The notes under the pieces were generated by a model that ran no database searches, was not told where the DNA came from, and was given only the letters and a program-made list of their open reading frames with translations. Of a stretch of DNA of 64,000 nt, positions 15,180 through 24,086 are shown piece after piece (position 1 is the first letter of the stretch; each line of letters begins with the position of its first letter). Made by a program: the position numbers and the translations under genes. The stretch is from positions 124,001-188,000 of the forward strand of contig NZ_VZPV01000001.1 in NCBI RefSeq assembly GCF_008801405.1. Reading direction: 5' to 3'. Source of the stretch: Ralstonia insidiosa (GTDB lineage Bacteria; Pseudomonadota; Gammaproteobacteria; Burkholderiales; Burkholderiaceae).

Positions 15180-16490
15180 TTACTTGGTCACGCCCACGCG
15201 GTCACGCGACACATCCATCACCATGCGCGTAAGCAGGTACAGGCGCGGCACGATGGAGTTCAGGTCGACGTACTCGGCGTCATTCGAGTGCGCCCCGAAG
15301 CTGGCCAGGCCGAAGCGCTCGATCACCGGCGCCTTGGTCTTGGAGGCGGCGAAGGCCGCATCCGTACCACCACCCTCTGCCTTGTCATCAATCTCCAGTG
15401 TCTTGCCAAGCTCGCCGTAGATCTTCTGGGCATGCTCGGCCAGCGCGCGCGAAGCCGGCGTGGCCTCCAGAGGCGGGCGGCGGCGCTCGAACTTGGCCGT
15501 CACCTGCGTATCGGGAATCAGCTTGTTCTTGATGCGCTCGTTGACGGTCTCTTCCAGCTTGTCGGCATCGGCCGCGCGCAGCAGGCGCACGTCTGCCTGG
15601 GCGCTCGCCACGGCCGGAATCACGTTGCGGTTGGTGCCGGCCTGCGACACCGTCCAATTGACCTTGAGGCCGGTCTCCGGCTTGGACAGATCGCGCATCT
15701 GCAGCACCTGGTGCGACAGCTCGTACAGCGCGTTGCGGCCCTGCTCCGGCGCGCCGCCCGCGTGCGAGGCCTTGCCCTTCACATCCAGCAGGATGGCACC
15801 GATGCCGCTGGTGGCCAGCGACAGCTTGTCGGAGGTCACACGCGTGCCCTCGCACGAGAACACGGCGTCTTGTTCGGCGCCCAGCTTGGCCTGCATGGCG
15901 CGCGCGCCCGGCGAGCTGATCTCTTCATCGCCGTTGATGAGCACGGTGAGCGTGCCGTATTTCTTGAAGCCAACCGCCTGCAGGATCGACACGGTGTGCA
16001 GGATGACGGCCACGCCGTTCTTGTCGTCGGCGATACCCAGGCCGTAGGCGCGGTCGCCATCGATGCGGAACGGCTGCTGCGCGAGCATGCCCTTGAGGTA
16101 CACCGTATCCATGTGCGCGATCAGCATGATGTTGCGCGTGCCCTCGCCCTTGAAGCGCGCGAGCACCATCTTGCCGATCTTCTCGGGCGTGTCGGCCATG
16201 CGGTACGCGTGGTCGCTCGGGTCGATCAGCTTGACGTCGCCACCCAGCAGGCGCAGGCGGTCGGCAATCACGCCGGCAATCTTGTCCAGGCCTTCGATGT
16301 CCTTGCTGCCGGATTCAATCGACACCAGCGTCTTCATGGTGTCGATCAGTGCAGGCTTTTCCTGCTGGGCGCGCTTATAGATCTCAGCAGGGGGCACGGC
16401 GGCGGCCTGACCCGCCACCAATGCACCGCCCATCGCCAGCGCTGCCAGCATGACCGACCGCATTCCCCTCACCATCGACTTGGCTCTCAT
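15180..16490 (-). CDS. M20 family peptidase, glutamate carboxypeptidase (CPG2-like)
   Basis: This is a 436-residue exported metallopeptidase. After a signal (MLAALAMGGALVAGQAAA) come the M20 dizinc motifs: LIAHMDTVY (His ligand and Asp), GLGIADDKNGVAV (bridging Asp), NGDEEISSPG (general base Glu and ligand Glu), FSCEGTRV and GAHSNDAEYV (C-terminal His). A central dimerisation domain contains GKASHAGGAPEQGRNA. The order matches carboxypeptidase G2, which removes C-terminal glutamate from folates and peptides. The substrate here is inferred from family only. It is monocistronic with its own terminator. Confidence 0.9.
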   Translation of the reverse strand: MRAKSMVRGMRSVMLAALAMGGALVAGQAAAVPPAEIYKRAQQEKPALIDTMKTLVSIESGSKDIEGLDKIAGVIADRLRLLGGDVKLIDPSDHAYRMADTPEKIGKMVLARFKGEGTRNIMLIAHMDTVYLKGMLAQQPFRIDGDRAYGLGIADDKNGVAVILHTVSILQAVGFKKYGTLTVLINGDEEISSPGARAMQAKLGAEQDAVFSCEGTRVTSDKLSLATSGIGAILLDVKGKASHAGGAPEQGRNALYELSHQVLQMRDLSKPETGLKVNWTVSQAGTNRNVIPAVASAQADVRLLRAADADKLEETVNERIKNKLIPDTQVTAKFERRRPPLEATPASRALAEHAQKIYGELGKTLEIDDKAEGGGTDAAFAASKTKAPVIERFGLASFGAHSNDAEYVDLNSIVPRLYLLTRMVMDVSRDRVGVTK

Positions 16491-16688
16491 GGACGTTCCT
16501 CACCTATGTAGTTATGGTCTGCAACAAAATCAGACTGCGATTTTCGCACGCCCGCCTGATGGTTGCCTGGAGCCCTCCCCCTCGCTGAATAGGGCTTCTG
16601 ACCCAACGCAATGGAATATCGGCAGTGCTGCCTAAAATCGCACCTGAAACGACAGCACACCGCTGACACTGTCGCTACAATTGCTGCC

Positions 16689-17483
16689 ATGCAATACATC
16701 CATGTCGTCAACGGCGATGTTGCCGGCGCCACGCTCAAGCAGGCGCTCGCACAGGCAGGCCGCCCCGATTCCGTCGTAGTGCTGCGCGACGACCTCGCCG
16801 TCGGGCCGCTGGCCGACGTCGATAGCGTGGCCATGGCGCGCTCGGGCTTCTGGCAGCGCGTGGCGCCCACCAGCAGCATCGATTTCGCCACTGAAATGCG
16901 CGACGCACTGGCGTCATTGGCAGACCTGCGCGATGCCACCACCGAGGTGGCGATCTGGCACGGCCAGAGTGCGTCGGACCAACTCATGCTGCGCCGGGTG
17001 GCGTTCCATCTGCATCAATCGCCGCAGCGGATCAACGAAATCGGCATGGATGCGCGCGAACTGGAAACGCCCAACGGCCAGGGGCCACTCACGACCATCG
17101 GCATGTATTCCGGGGCGCGACTGGCGCGGCGGTTCTCGACCATCGCACCGGTATCCGTGCTGCGCATCGGTCGCCTGGCGTACGAGTGGCAGCAGACCGT
17201 GCGCGAGAACGCCGACGTGCGCCTGTGGAAGGGCAACACGCTGGTACCGGTGTCATACGCCACGGTCGACGAAGTGATTCTGGAGCACGTGCCGACCGAC
17301 TGGGCCAGCGCACGCGACGTGGTCGGCAGCATCATGGGCGCCATCGATGGGTTGCTCGCCAGCGACTGGTTCGTCTTCTGGCGTTGCCGCGAACTGGTCG
17401 GCAACGGCCAGTTGCTGCTGCGCGGTGAAGCCGACTCGCTCTCCACATGCGAGCTGCGCCGCAATGTGAGCGTGGCGATTTAA
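16689..17483 (+). CDS. DUF1835 / DUF3658 domain protein
   Basis: The 264-residue protein starts MQYIHVVNGDVAGATLKQAL and continues VVVLRDDLAVGPLADVD, the signature of DUF1835 (N-terminal, about residues 1-120). The second half (WFVFWRCRELVGNGQL and adjacent residues) fits the DUF3658 partner domain. The pair is cytosolic and its activity is not known to me. The ATG at 16689 is chosen because the homology begins there; an upstream ATG-type start at 16611 adds a non-conserved 26 residues. It is followed 35 bases later by a strong terminator, so it is a single-gene unit. Confidence 0.8.
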   Translation: MQYIHVVNGDVAGATLKQALAQAGRPDSVVVLRDDLAVGPLADVDSVAMARSGFWQRVAPTSSIDFATEMRDALASLADLRDATTEVAIWHGQSASDQLMLRRVAFHLHQSPQRINEIGMDARELETPNGQGPLTTIGMYSGARLARRFSTIAPVSVLRIGRLAYEWQQTVRENADVRLWKGNTLVPVSYATVDEVILEHVPTDWASARDVVGSIMGAIDGLLASDWFVFWRCRELVGNGQLLLRGEADSLSTCELRRNVSVAI

Positions 17484-17517
17484 GTTCACCGCAGTCGGGC
17501 CGTTGATAGGCCTATCC

Positions 17518-17546
17518 AAAAGGAGCGCCCAGAGCGCTCCTTTTTT
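17518..17546 (+). terminator. Terminator after the DUF1835 gene
   Basis: AGGAGCGC (17521-17528) pairs with GCGCTCCT (17534-17541), preceded by As and followed by six Ts. Confidence 0.88.
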
Positions 17547-17638
17547 GTTCACCCCGTCTTCTCAGTGTGTGCCTACAGGCTGGCAGGCTTCGGCCGTCAA
17601 TCCAGAAGCAGACCAACCATCCCATTCCGGGGGCACAC

Positions 17639-18385
17639 GTGGACATCTCTTCCCTCAGCAGCAATGCATCGCTGTATGCGACGAGCAGCCTCTCGTCGAC
17701 CAGCGCGACTACCGCAACAACGGCCACTTCCACCAGCGACACGTCCGGCACCACCGGCACGACGCCGGTACGCCACCATCGCCATCATGGCGGCGGCGGT
17801 GGCGGCGGTGATTTCATGCAAGCGATCGAGCAGGCACTCGCCCAAGCCGGCGTGTCGGATCCCTCGGCAATCTCGTCGACGTCATCGACATCATCGACCA
17901 GCGCAACCAGTGGTGTCAGCAGCACCGGCAGCACGGCCGCCGCCAACGCGACCGACGGCTCGACTCCACCGCCTCCGCCCGCTGTTGGCGACGACGCGTC
18001 GGTGGGCAAAGACATCCACAAGCTCAAGCACGACTTGTTTGCAGCGCTGAAGAGCGCGAGCGGCAGCGACAGCACGTCCAGTACAGGCGGCGCTTCGGGC
18101 AGCTATGGGTCGGACCTGTCGTCGGGCCTGCAGAACCTGATCTCGCAGCTCAACAGCGGGGATACCTCGTCGAACAGCGCGTTGTCGGCGCTGCAATCGG
18201 ATTTCCAGCAGCTCGTGGGCAACGTGCAAGGCGGTTCGAGCAGCAGCTCCAGCGGCACGGGCGGCTCGTCGTCGTCCGCGAGCTCGGCATCGCTGCAAGA
18301 CTTCCTGCAGCAGCTGGCGCAGAACCTGGGCGGTCAGTCGACGGCGTCCGTGGCCGTGGGCAGCAGCATCAACGTCTATAGCTGA
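17639..18385 (+). CDS. Ser/Thr/Gly-rich low-complexity protein
   Basis: The product, 248 residues from a GTG at 17639 (GGGGG six bases upstream), begins VDISSLSSNASLYATSSLSS and is dominated by Ser, Thr, Gly and Ala. Ordered segments are short: a His/Gly patch RHHRHHGGGGGGGDFMQAIE with an amphipathic helix MQAIEQALAQAG, a helix DIHKLKHDLFAALKSA near residue 145, and SLQDFLQQLAQNL near the C-terminus. There is no signal peptide. The helices separated by disordered linkers recall proteins secreted by flagellar-type or other Sec-independent routes, but I cannot assign it. A start at 17567 would add 24 residues. The frame is supported by its even composition and by ending just before a hairpin. 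Confidence 0.65.
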   Translation: MDISSLSSNASLYATSSLSSTSATTATTATSTSDTSGTTGTTPVRHHRHHGGGGGGGDFMQAIEQALAQAGVSDPSAISSTSSTSSTSATSGVSSTGSTAAANATDGSTPPPPPAVGDDASVGKDIHKLKHDLFAALKSASGSDSTSSTGGASGSYGSDLSSGLQNLISQLNSGDTSSNSALSALQSDFQQLVGNVQGGSSSSSSGTGGSSSSASSASLQDFLQQLAQNLGGQSTASVAVGSSINVYS

Positions 18386-18400
18386 CCGACCGAGGCGTCA

Positions 18401-18425
18401 GGCGCGAGGCATCAATCCTCGCGCC
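18401..18425. terminator. Hairpin between two convergent genes
   Basis: GGCGCGAGG (18401-18409) pairs with CCTCGCGCC (18417-18425). It overlaps the stop of kefC and has no T-run, so it is only a possible transcript end for both convergent genes. Confidence 0.4.
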
Positions 18426-20352
18426 GAATGCCGGCGCGCGCCGGGCAATCGATGGGCGTAGCGGGTTCACTGCCGTCGATCTCGTTGACGAGGTCGGCGT
18501 CGGGTTGGGACTCCGTCACATCGTCGTGTTCGTTGCCCTCGCCCCACGGCATGCCCGATTCACGCAGGCGTTTGCGCTGCATGCGGTCGCGCTGGAACAT
18601 CTCAGCCAGTTCATCGCGGCCCTGCTGGGCGAGCGACACGAGCTTCTTCTGATCGCGATAGACCGGGTAGACCTGATCCATGGAATTGAGCGTGTGACGG
18701 CGGAACGTCTGGGCAATGCGGTGCGCCTCGTACGGCTCCTTGCCCAGACCCTCCAGCACGCGGCGGCCGAGCATCAACGAGCCCTCAAACATCTCCCGCT
18801 CGATCACCTCCACGCCGCGGTCACGCAACTGGTACACGTGCGACACGTTGCGCGCCCGGACGTACAGCGTCAGGTGCGGGAATCGCTCACGCACGCGGTC
18901 AACCACCTCCAGGCTGGTCTCCATATCGTCGATGGCGACGACCATCATGCGGGCCTTGTCGGCACCGGCGGTTTCCAGCAGGTCCATGCGCGTGGCATCA
19001 CCATAGAAAACCTTGAAGCCGAAGCGGCGCAGCATGTCGATCTGGTCAGGATCGTGGTCGAGCACCGTGGCGCTGTAGCCCTGGCTGTAGAGCAGGCGCC
19101 CGACGATCTGCCCGAAGCGGCCGAAACCGGCGATGATGACCTGGTTGTCCTGCGGTTCGATGGCCTCCGGCACGCGCTTCTTTCCGCTGGTCAGGCGCGG
19201 CACGAGAAACTTGTCGTGGAACAGCAGCAGCAACGGCGTGGCCGCCATTGACAGGGCCACCACCAGGTTCAGCGTGGCCGCCGTCTCTGCGCCCAGCACC
19301 TCGCCCGCCACGCTGGGGCCGAACACCACAAAGGCAAATTCACCGCCCTGCGAGAGCAGGAACGCAAACAGCCACGCCTGCCCGCGTGCAATGCCAAAGC
19401 GCGTGGCCAGCAAGCGCAGTGCGCCAATCTTCACCACCAGGAAGACCACCACCAGCACCACCACCGCCAGCGGCTGGCGCATCAGCACACCAAAGTCGAT
19501 CGACATGCCCACGGCCAGGAAGAACAGCCCGAGCAGCAGGCCCTTGAACGGCTCGATATCGGTTTCCAGCGCGTGGCGGTATTCGGAATCGGCCAGCAGC
19601 ACACCGGCAATGAAGGCACCCAGCGCCATCGACAAGCCCACGCTGTGCATCAGCAGTGCAATGCCCACCACCAGCAGCAGCGAGAACGAGGTGAACATCT
19701 CGCGCATGTTGGTGCGGGCAATTGCACGCAGCACCGGCCGCAGGACCGTACGCCCGCCAAAGATGACCGCCGCCACCACGCCCACGGCCTTGGCCGCCGC
19801 CATCCAGCTGTGGCTGCCGGACGCATCCCCCGCGTCGGCCGCCAGCAGTGGCAGCAGCGCGATCATCGGGATGGCCGCAATGTCCTGGAACAGCAGAATG
19901 CCGAAGCTGGCCGTGCCAGCCGGCGTGCGCATCAAGTTGCGCTCGGAGAGCGTAGCCAGCGCGATGGCGGTGGACGACAACGCCAGCCCCAGCCCCGCCA
20001 CCACCGCCGCGCGCCACGGGTGGCCGACCGCCATGACCGCCAGCCCGACCATCAGCGCGCACACCGCCAACTGCAGCCCGCCGTACCCGAAGATGCTGCG
20101 CCGGAGCGACCACAGCCGCGCCGGCTCCAGCTCCAGCCCGATCACGAACATCATCAGCACGACGCCGAACTCAGAGAAATCCAAGATCGACTGCACGTTG
20201 GTGATGAGCCGCAGCCCCCACGGCCCCACGATCACGCCGGCCAACAAATAGCCGAGCACCGAGCCCAGGCCCAGCCGCCGCGCCAGCGGCACCGCTGCCA
20301 CGGCCGCAGCCAGGTAAATGACGAAGTTGACGAGCAGGTCGTGCGATTGCAT
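18412..20352 (-). CDS. kefC: Glutathione-regulated potassium efflux antiporter KefC-like
   Basis: This is a 646-residue CPA2 antiporter. The membrane part (residues 1-385, about 12 helices) begins like E. coli KefC, with LGLGSVLGYLLAGVIVGPWG, GVVLMMFVIGLELEPARLW, and ALSSTAIALATLSERNLM followed by LLFQDIAAIPMIALLPLLA. A cytosolic KTN/RCK domain follows, with the NAD-binding motif IAGFGRFGQIVGRLL. KefC exchanges K+ for H+ and is gated by glutathione adducts. The C-terminal 60 residues are poorly conserved and acidic. The gene lies 30 bases downstream of kefF on the same strand, as in the classical pair, which supports the call over the related YbaL. Confidence 0.9.
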   Translation of the reverse strand: MQSHDLLVNFVIYLAAAVAAVPLARRLGLGSVLGYLLAGVIVGPWGLRLITNVQSILDFSEFGVVLMMFVIGLELEPARLWSLRRSIFGYGGLQLAVCALMVGLAVMAVGHPWRAAVVAGLGLALSSTAIALATLSERNLMRTPAGTASFGILLFQDIAAIPMIALLPLLAADAGDASGSHSWMAAAKAVGVVAAVIFGGRTVLRPVLRAIARTNMREMFTSFSLLLVVGIALLMHSVGLSMALGAFIAGVLLADSEYRHALETDIEPFKGLLLGLFFLAVGMSIDFGVLMRQPLAVVVLVVVFLVVKIGALRLLATRFGIARGQAWLFAFLLSQGGEFAFVVFGPSVAGEVLGAETAATLNLVVALSMAATPLLLLFHDKFLVPRLTSGKKRVPEAIEPQDNQVIIAGFGRFGQIVGRLLYSQGYSATVLDHDPDQIDMLRRFGFKVFYGDATRMDLLETAGADKARMMVVAIDDMETSLEVVDRVRERFPHLTLYVRARNVSHVYQLRDRGVEVIEREMFEGSLMLGRRVLEGLGKEPYEAHRIAQTFRRHTLNSMDQVYPVYRDQKKLVSLAQQGRDELAEMFQRDRMQRKRLRESGMPWGEGNEHDDVTESQPDADLVNEIDGSEPATPIDCPARAGIRRED

Positions 20353-20382
20353 GGGCTGGCAGGAAACGGAGAATCGGGAACG

Positions 20383-20949
20383 TCAGACCGGGAAGTCGCT
20401 ATCGTCTGTGCTGTCCGGCAGCCACGGCTGCAGTGCGGCGCGCACCTGGGCGATATGGGCGTCAATAGCTTCCGGTGACGCGTCGTCGGCGTCGTGCAGC
20501 ACATGTGGCGGCTCCCACTGCATCCCGCACAGCGCGGCAGTCCGCTGCAGCGGCAGCAGGAACATGTCGAACGTGTAGCCGTGGGTGCCGGTCTGGCTGT
20601 AAGCGTGGGCGCGGCCGCCGGTGGTGGCCAGCACCATCAGATGCTTGCCGCGCAAGGCGGTGCCGCCCGGCCCGTAGGCCCAGCCCATCTCCAGCACCAC
20701 GTCCAGCCACTCCTTGAGCAGTGACGGCGTGGCGTACCACTGCACCGGAAACTGGAAGACGACCAGTTCGGCGGCCTCCACGGCTGCCTGCTCGATGCGC
20801 ACATCGATGTCGAAATCGGGGTAGTGCCAGTAGAGATCGTGCATGGCCACGCCAGGCAGGCTGGCCAGTGCACGCGCCAGCGGCTTGTTGGCGCGCGAGC
20901 GGCGCGGCGCAGGATGCGCGTAGATCACAAGAATGCGCGACGGGGTCAT
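20383..20949 (-). CDS. kefF: KefF-like NAD(P)H oxidoreductase, ancillary to KefC
   Basis: This is a 188-residue flavodoxin-fold quinone reductase. Motifs are ILVIYAHPAPRRSRAN at the FMN phosphate loop, VVFQFPVQWYATPSLLKEW and LATTGGRAHAYSQTGTHGYT, all typical of the KefF/MdaB group. KefF binds the cytosolic face of KefC and is needed for full potassium efflux activity; it also reduces electrophilic quinones. The genes are in the order kefF then kefC on the minus strand with a 30-base gap, so they form one operon. The start at 20949 follows a weak ribosome site (CCTCCTGA region on the plus strand). Confidence 0.9.
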   Translation of the reverse strand: MTPSRILVIYAHPAPRRSRANKPLARALASLPGVAMHDLYWHYPDFDIDVRIEQAAVEAAELVVFQFPVQWYATPSLLKEWLDVVLEMGWAYGPGGTALRGKHLMVLATTGGRAHAYSQTGTHGYTFDMFLLPLQRTAALCGMQWEPPHVLHDADDASPEAIDAHIAQVRAALQPWLPDSTDDSDFPV

Positions 20950-21351
20950 GGAAAATCAGGAGGCGGGGGCGTCTTGAACGTGCATCTTCGCACGGCTATT
21001 GTTGAGCGGCGTTACAGCGTGCCCTCGCGCGTCGCGGAAGCTGCGGGGCAAATTTGCGCAAATCAGGCGATTCCGGCGGCGCTTTTTGTGCATCACAACA
21101 ATGCCCGTTGTGGATGCACCACACCCCCGGAAGCCGCGCTCGCCTGCGATAAATCAATGATTTGGCGGGAAATTCTGGCGAAAGCCTGACACGAGTCTTA
21201 CGGGAAATCCCTGATTGCCCTACAATAGCATGGTGCGTTGCACAACACCCAGTTGCACCCGACTGCGTGCTCCGGAAGCGCCATTCGCGCCTCCAAACCA
21301 TCACCCCGTTGCCCTTCCAATAAGGGCGTACACAGAATAGGAAACGTTGTC
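20950..21351. other. Intergenic region between kefF and the GNAT gene
   Basis: No gene is supported. It carries the divergent promoters. An imperfect inverted repeat lies around 21088-21118 (TGCATCACAAC against GTTGTGGATGCA, one bulge), possibly an operator. Confidence 0.4.
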
Positions 21352-22047
21352 GTGAACCCGCTCGAACTGAGCAAGGCCATCGGCGTCGTCACCCAAGACG
21401 ACATCGACAAGACGGAAGCCGCGCAAGGTGCGCCGCGTTCCACCGTGCTGGTACGCGAGCTTGCCGCGCACCATCGCTCGCGCCTGCTCAAACACCTGCT
21501 CGCCCTGGGCGAGGAAGACCGCCTGCTGCGTTTCGGCCAGGTGGTGCGGGATCACGTCATCGAAGCGTACGTCGACAGCATCGACTTCGACCACGACAAG
21601 GTCTTTGGCGTCTATAACGAGCGCCTGGAGCTGGTCGGCGTTGGCCACCTCGCCTACCTGCGCGACAACCCGCAAGGGCGTGTGGCGGAGTTTGGCGTGT
21701 CGGTGTCGGAATCCGCTCGCGGCAAGGGCGTGGGCAGTGCGTTGTTCCAGCGCGCCGCCATGCACGGTCAGAACACCAAGGTGCGCACGCTGTACATGCA
21801 CTGCCTGTCGCGCAACGCGGCCATGATGCACATCGCCAAGAAGGCCGGTATGCGCGTGCAGTATGCGTACGGTGAAGCCGATGCCTACCTGGAATTGCCG
21901 CCCGCTGACACGATGAGCCTGCTGACCGAGGCCATCGACGAGCAAGTGGCCGACCTGGACTACCTGCTCAAGCGCAACCTGCGCGATGCACGCCGCTTCG
22001 GCCAGCGCTTCTGGCGCTCGCTGGTGCCGCAAAAACGCACGGTCTGA
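21352..22047 (+). CDS. GNAT family N-acetyltransferase
   Basis: The protein of about 231 residues has a GNAT core. HRSRLLKHLLALGEEDRLLRF at the N-terminus is common to a protein-modifying or polyamine-type subgroup, then VYNERLELVGVGHLAYL and the acetyl-CoA loop FGVSVSESARGKGVGSALF, and MHCLSRNAAMMHIAKKAGMRV. The GTG at 21352 has AGGAAA upstream and is where homology begins; a longer ATG-type frame from 21238 runs through a non-conserved leader. It is a single gene ending in a terminator. The acceptor substrate is unknown. Confidence 0.85.
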   Translation: MNPLELSKAIGVVTQDDIDKTEAAQGAPRSTVLVRELAAHHRSRLLKHLLALGEEDRLLRFGQVVRDHVIEAYVDSIDFDHDKVFGVYNERLELVGVGHLAYLRDNPQGRVAEFGVSVSESARGKGVGSALFQRAAMHGQNTKVRTLYMHCLSRNAAMMHIAKKAGMRVQYAYGEADAYLELPPADTMSLLTEAIDEQVADLDYLLKRNLRDARRFGQRFWRSLVPQKRTV

Positions 22048-22065
22048 TCGCACCTGCAAATGAAG

Positions 22066-22093
22066 AAACGCCCGGCTCTGACCGGGCGTTTTT
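22066..22093 (+). terminator. Terminator after the GNAT gene
   Basis: ACGCCCGG (22068-22075) pairs with CCGGGCGT (22082-22089), followed by a T-run. Confidence 0.88.
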
Positions 22094-22249
22094 CATTCTG
22101 CGCCACAAGGGCCGCCGTCTAGAGCGATTGCGTGCTTGTCAGCCGCACGGGTGCCTCCCCTACGATGATTGCGAGGCACCACTCGCCCTTCAGGGGCGGC
22201 CCATCCCTCGTCGCCCGCGAGCCGATGCCGAGGCAAGAAGGAGACGAAG

Positions 22250-22741
22250 ATGAACAAGCAACTTGCGCACTGGCCGCTGTTGAGCGCGATCGTGCTGTTG
22301 TGCCTGGGCGCCCTGCCCGCCCACGCCCAGGACACCGCCGACAGCGAAATGATGATGATGAATCCCGCCGGCATGAAGTGGGTTGACGGCCCCCCGAGCA
22401 TGCCCAAGGGGCTCAAGCTGGCCGTGCTCTACGGCGACCCAGGCAAGGATGGCCCGTACGTCATCCGCATGAAGGCACCGGGCGGCTACAAGGTGCCGCC
22501 GCACTGGCACACGCAAACCGAGAACATCACGGTGATCTCGGGCACGCTCTATCTGGGCGGCGGCGACGCCATGGACATGGGCGCCGCGCACGCGCTCAAG
22601 GCGGGCGGCTTCCACAACCTGCCGGGCGGCGTGCACCACTACGCCTTCACCAAGACGGCAACGGTGGTGCAGATCCATGGCATGGGGCCGCTGGACATCA
22701 AGTACGTCAACCCGCAGGATGATCCGTCGCCCAAGCAATAA
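22250..22741 (+). CDS. Exported cupin protein, ChrR-like
   Basis: The 163-residue product has a signal peptide (residues 1-27, ending PAHAQD), then a single cupin domain: GPYVIRMKAPGGYKVPPHWH with two His ligands, TENITVISGTLYLGGGD with a Glu, and NLPGGVHHYAFTK with a third His. These residues form a 2-His-Glu-His metal site. Single-domain cupins of this type are periplasmic and bind small ligands or act as simple dioxygenases; the exact activity is unknown. AAGGAG lies upstream of the ATG at 22250. It is separate from the flanking genes. Confidence 0.85.
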   Translation: MNKQLAHWPLLSAIVLLCLGALPAHAQDTADSEMMMMNPAGMKWVDGPPSMPKGLKLAVLYGDPGKDGPYVIRMKAPGGYKVPPHWHTQTENITVISGTLYLGGGDAMDMGAAHALKAGGFHNLPGGVHHYAFTKTATVVQIHGMGPLDIKYVNPQDDPSPKQ

Positions 22742-22892
22742 CACGCCGCATCAATGGCTGCTCCGCAAGGCCACCGGGGCAGCCATTCCTCTCAACCAGC
22801 GGTCGGCAAGCTAGATAAACGCCCCTTAACACGTGGCCGGCGCACGCTGGCTACCATGCTCCTCCACACGCCAAGCAACCACGGAGGGGCGC

Positions 22893-23660
22893 ATGGTCAC
22901 CAAGGCTCAAACCCAACATCAGGCCAAGCCAGCGGCCAAACCCAAGACGGATTTCGAGCGTTGGCAGGACTACGTCAACAGCGCGACGCAGCATCCAGAT
23001 CAATGGAACGGCTACGACTGCGATATCCAATCCGCCGTCATCGAGTACAACCGCTTCCTGATGGGTACCGCCGGCTACCAGCCGCTGGATTGGCAGATCA
23101 TCAAGGCGATGCTGTGGGTGGAAACCGGCGCCGATTCGCCCAAGTGGGGCAGCAACCCGATTCAGATCGGCAACCCCGGTGATCCGGGCCTGAACACCCT
23201 GCTGCGCGGCAAGGAAGGCAGCGACCTGATCGTGCCGCCCGCCATCCGCACCAAGCTCAATGCGGCGTCCGTCGCCACCGTGCCGGCGTGGAACATTCGC
23301 GCGGGCATCGGCTACCTGCTCACCCGCATGGCCAAGTTCAGCATCCAGAGCGTGCCGGATGCCGACACCAAGGTCTACGACGTAACCGTCAAGGCCGGCG
23401 ACAGCCTGGACAAGATCGCCCGCGCACAGGGCTCGACGCTGACGGAGCTGCGCGCGCTCAACCCGGGTGCCAGCGCTCTCAAGCCCGGCCAGGTCATCAA
23501 GTACCGCAAGGCCGCCATGCAGCAGGTGATTACCGGCTGGCGGCCCGCCACCACGCAAAACGTGGCCGCGCTGTACAACGTTGGAGACCCGTCGTACGCT
23601 CGCAAGCTCGACTACGCGCTCACCCTCATCCACAACGGGAAGACTGCCGCATGCAAGTAA
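22893..23660 (+). CDS. LysM protein with lytic-transglycosylase-like domain, possible effector
   Basis: The 255-residue protein has no signal peptide. An N-terminal Lys/Gln-rich tail (1-20) leads into a helical domain with IIKAMLWVETGADSPKW and SNPIQIGNPGDPGLNTLL. Glu77 in WVE sits where the catalytic Glu of lytic transglycosylases is found, and NPIQIGN resembles their substrate-binding loop. A LysM domain follows at residues 162-205 (YDVTVKAGDSLDKIARAQG). A peptidoglycan-targeting enzyme without signal peptide suggests delivery by a secretion system. Its last codons overlap the start of the next gene, which encodes an exported protein. The toxin interpretation is inference. Confidence 0.75.
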   Translation: MVTKAQTQHQAKPAAKPKTDFERWQDYVNSATQHPDQWNGYDCDIQSAVIEYNRFLMGTAGYQPLDWQIIKAMLWVETGADSPKWGSNPIQIGNPGDPGLNTLLRGKEGSDLIVPPAIRTKLNAASVATVPAWNIRAGIGYLLTRMAKFSIQSVPDADTKVYDVTVKAGDSLDKIARAQGSTLTELRALNPGASALKPGQVIKYRKAAMQQVITGWRPATTQNVAALYNVGDPSYARKLDYALTLIHNGKTAACK

Positions 23661-24064
23661 GCCGCTTGCTGATCGCCCTGTCGCTGCTGGCAGCGCAGTC
23701 GGCCATGGCCGCCGATACGCTGACTGGCACCTACCGCGGCGATGGCCGTGCCTGCTTTGGTGCGCTGTTCGTGCGCCCCAAGACCATCGAGTGGAACGCC
23801 AGCTTCTTCAAGTGCGGCCCGGCACGCTACAAAGTGCTCGACCAGGATCTGGCTGGCGACAAACCGCGCGCCGCGTACAAGATTGAAGACCGCCACAAGC
23901 GCTGCGGCCTCGCTGTCATCGAGGTCTCCCGCTACAACGACACCTTCTGGAACGTGAACGGCTACCCGTCGCTGGAGGCGTACCAGAAGCGCAACGAGCC
24001 CGGCTGGAAAGACTCCGTTGAGCCCGGCCGGCAGGTCGCCAACTGCGGCATGCGCAAGGAATAA
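23651..24064 (+). CDS. Small exported Cys-containing protein, possible immunity protein
   Basis: The ATG at 23651 lies inside the last codons of the upstream LysM/transglycosylase-like gene, ten bases before its end, so the two are translationally coupled. The 137-residue product has a signal peptide (MQVSRLLIALSLLAAQSAMA) and a mature part with cysteines in RACFGALFV, FFKCGPARY, KRCGLAVIEV and ANCGMRKE, probably making two disulfides in the periplasm. I do not recognise a family. An exported partner encoded directly after a peptidoglycan hydrolase is the usual layout for an immunity protein; that role is inferred from context only. Confidence 0.75.
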   Translation: MQVSRLLIALSLLAAQSAMAADTLTGTYRGDGRACFGALFVRPKTIEWNASFFKCGPARYKVLDQDLAGDKPRAAYKIEDRHKRCGLAVIEVSRYNDTFWNVNGYPSLEAYQKRNEPGWKDSVEPGRQVANCGMRKE

Positions 24065-24086
24065 GCGCACGCACCGCGCCGCCGCC

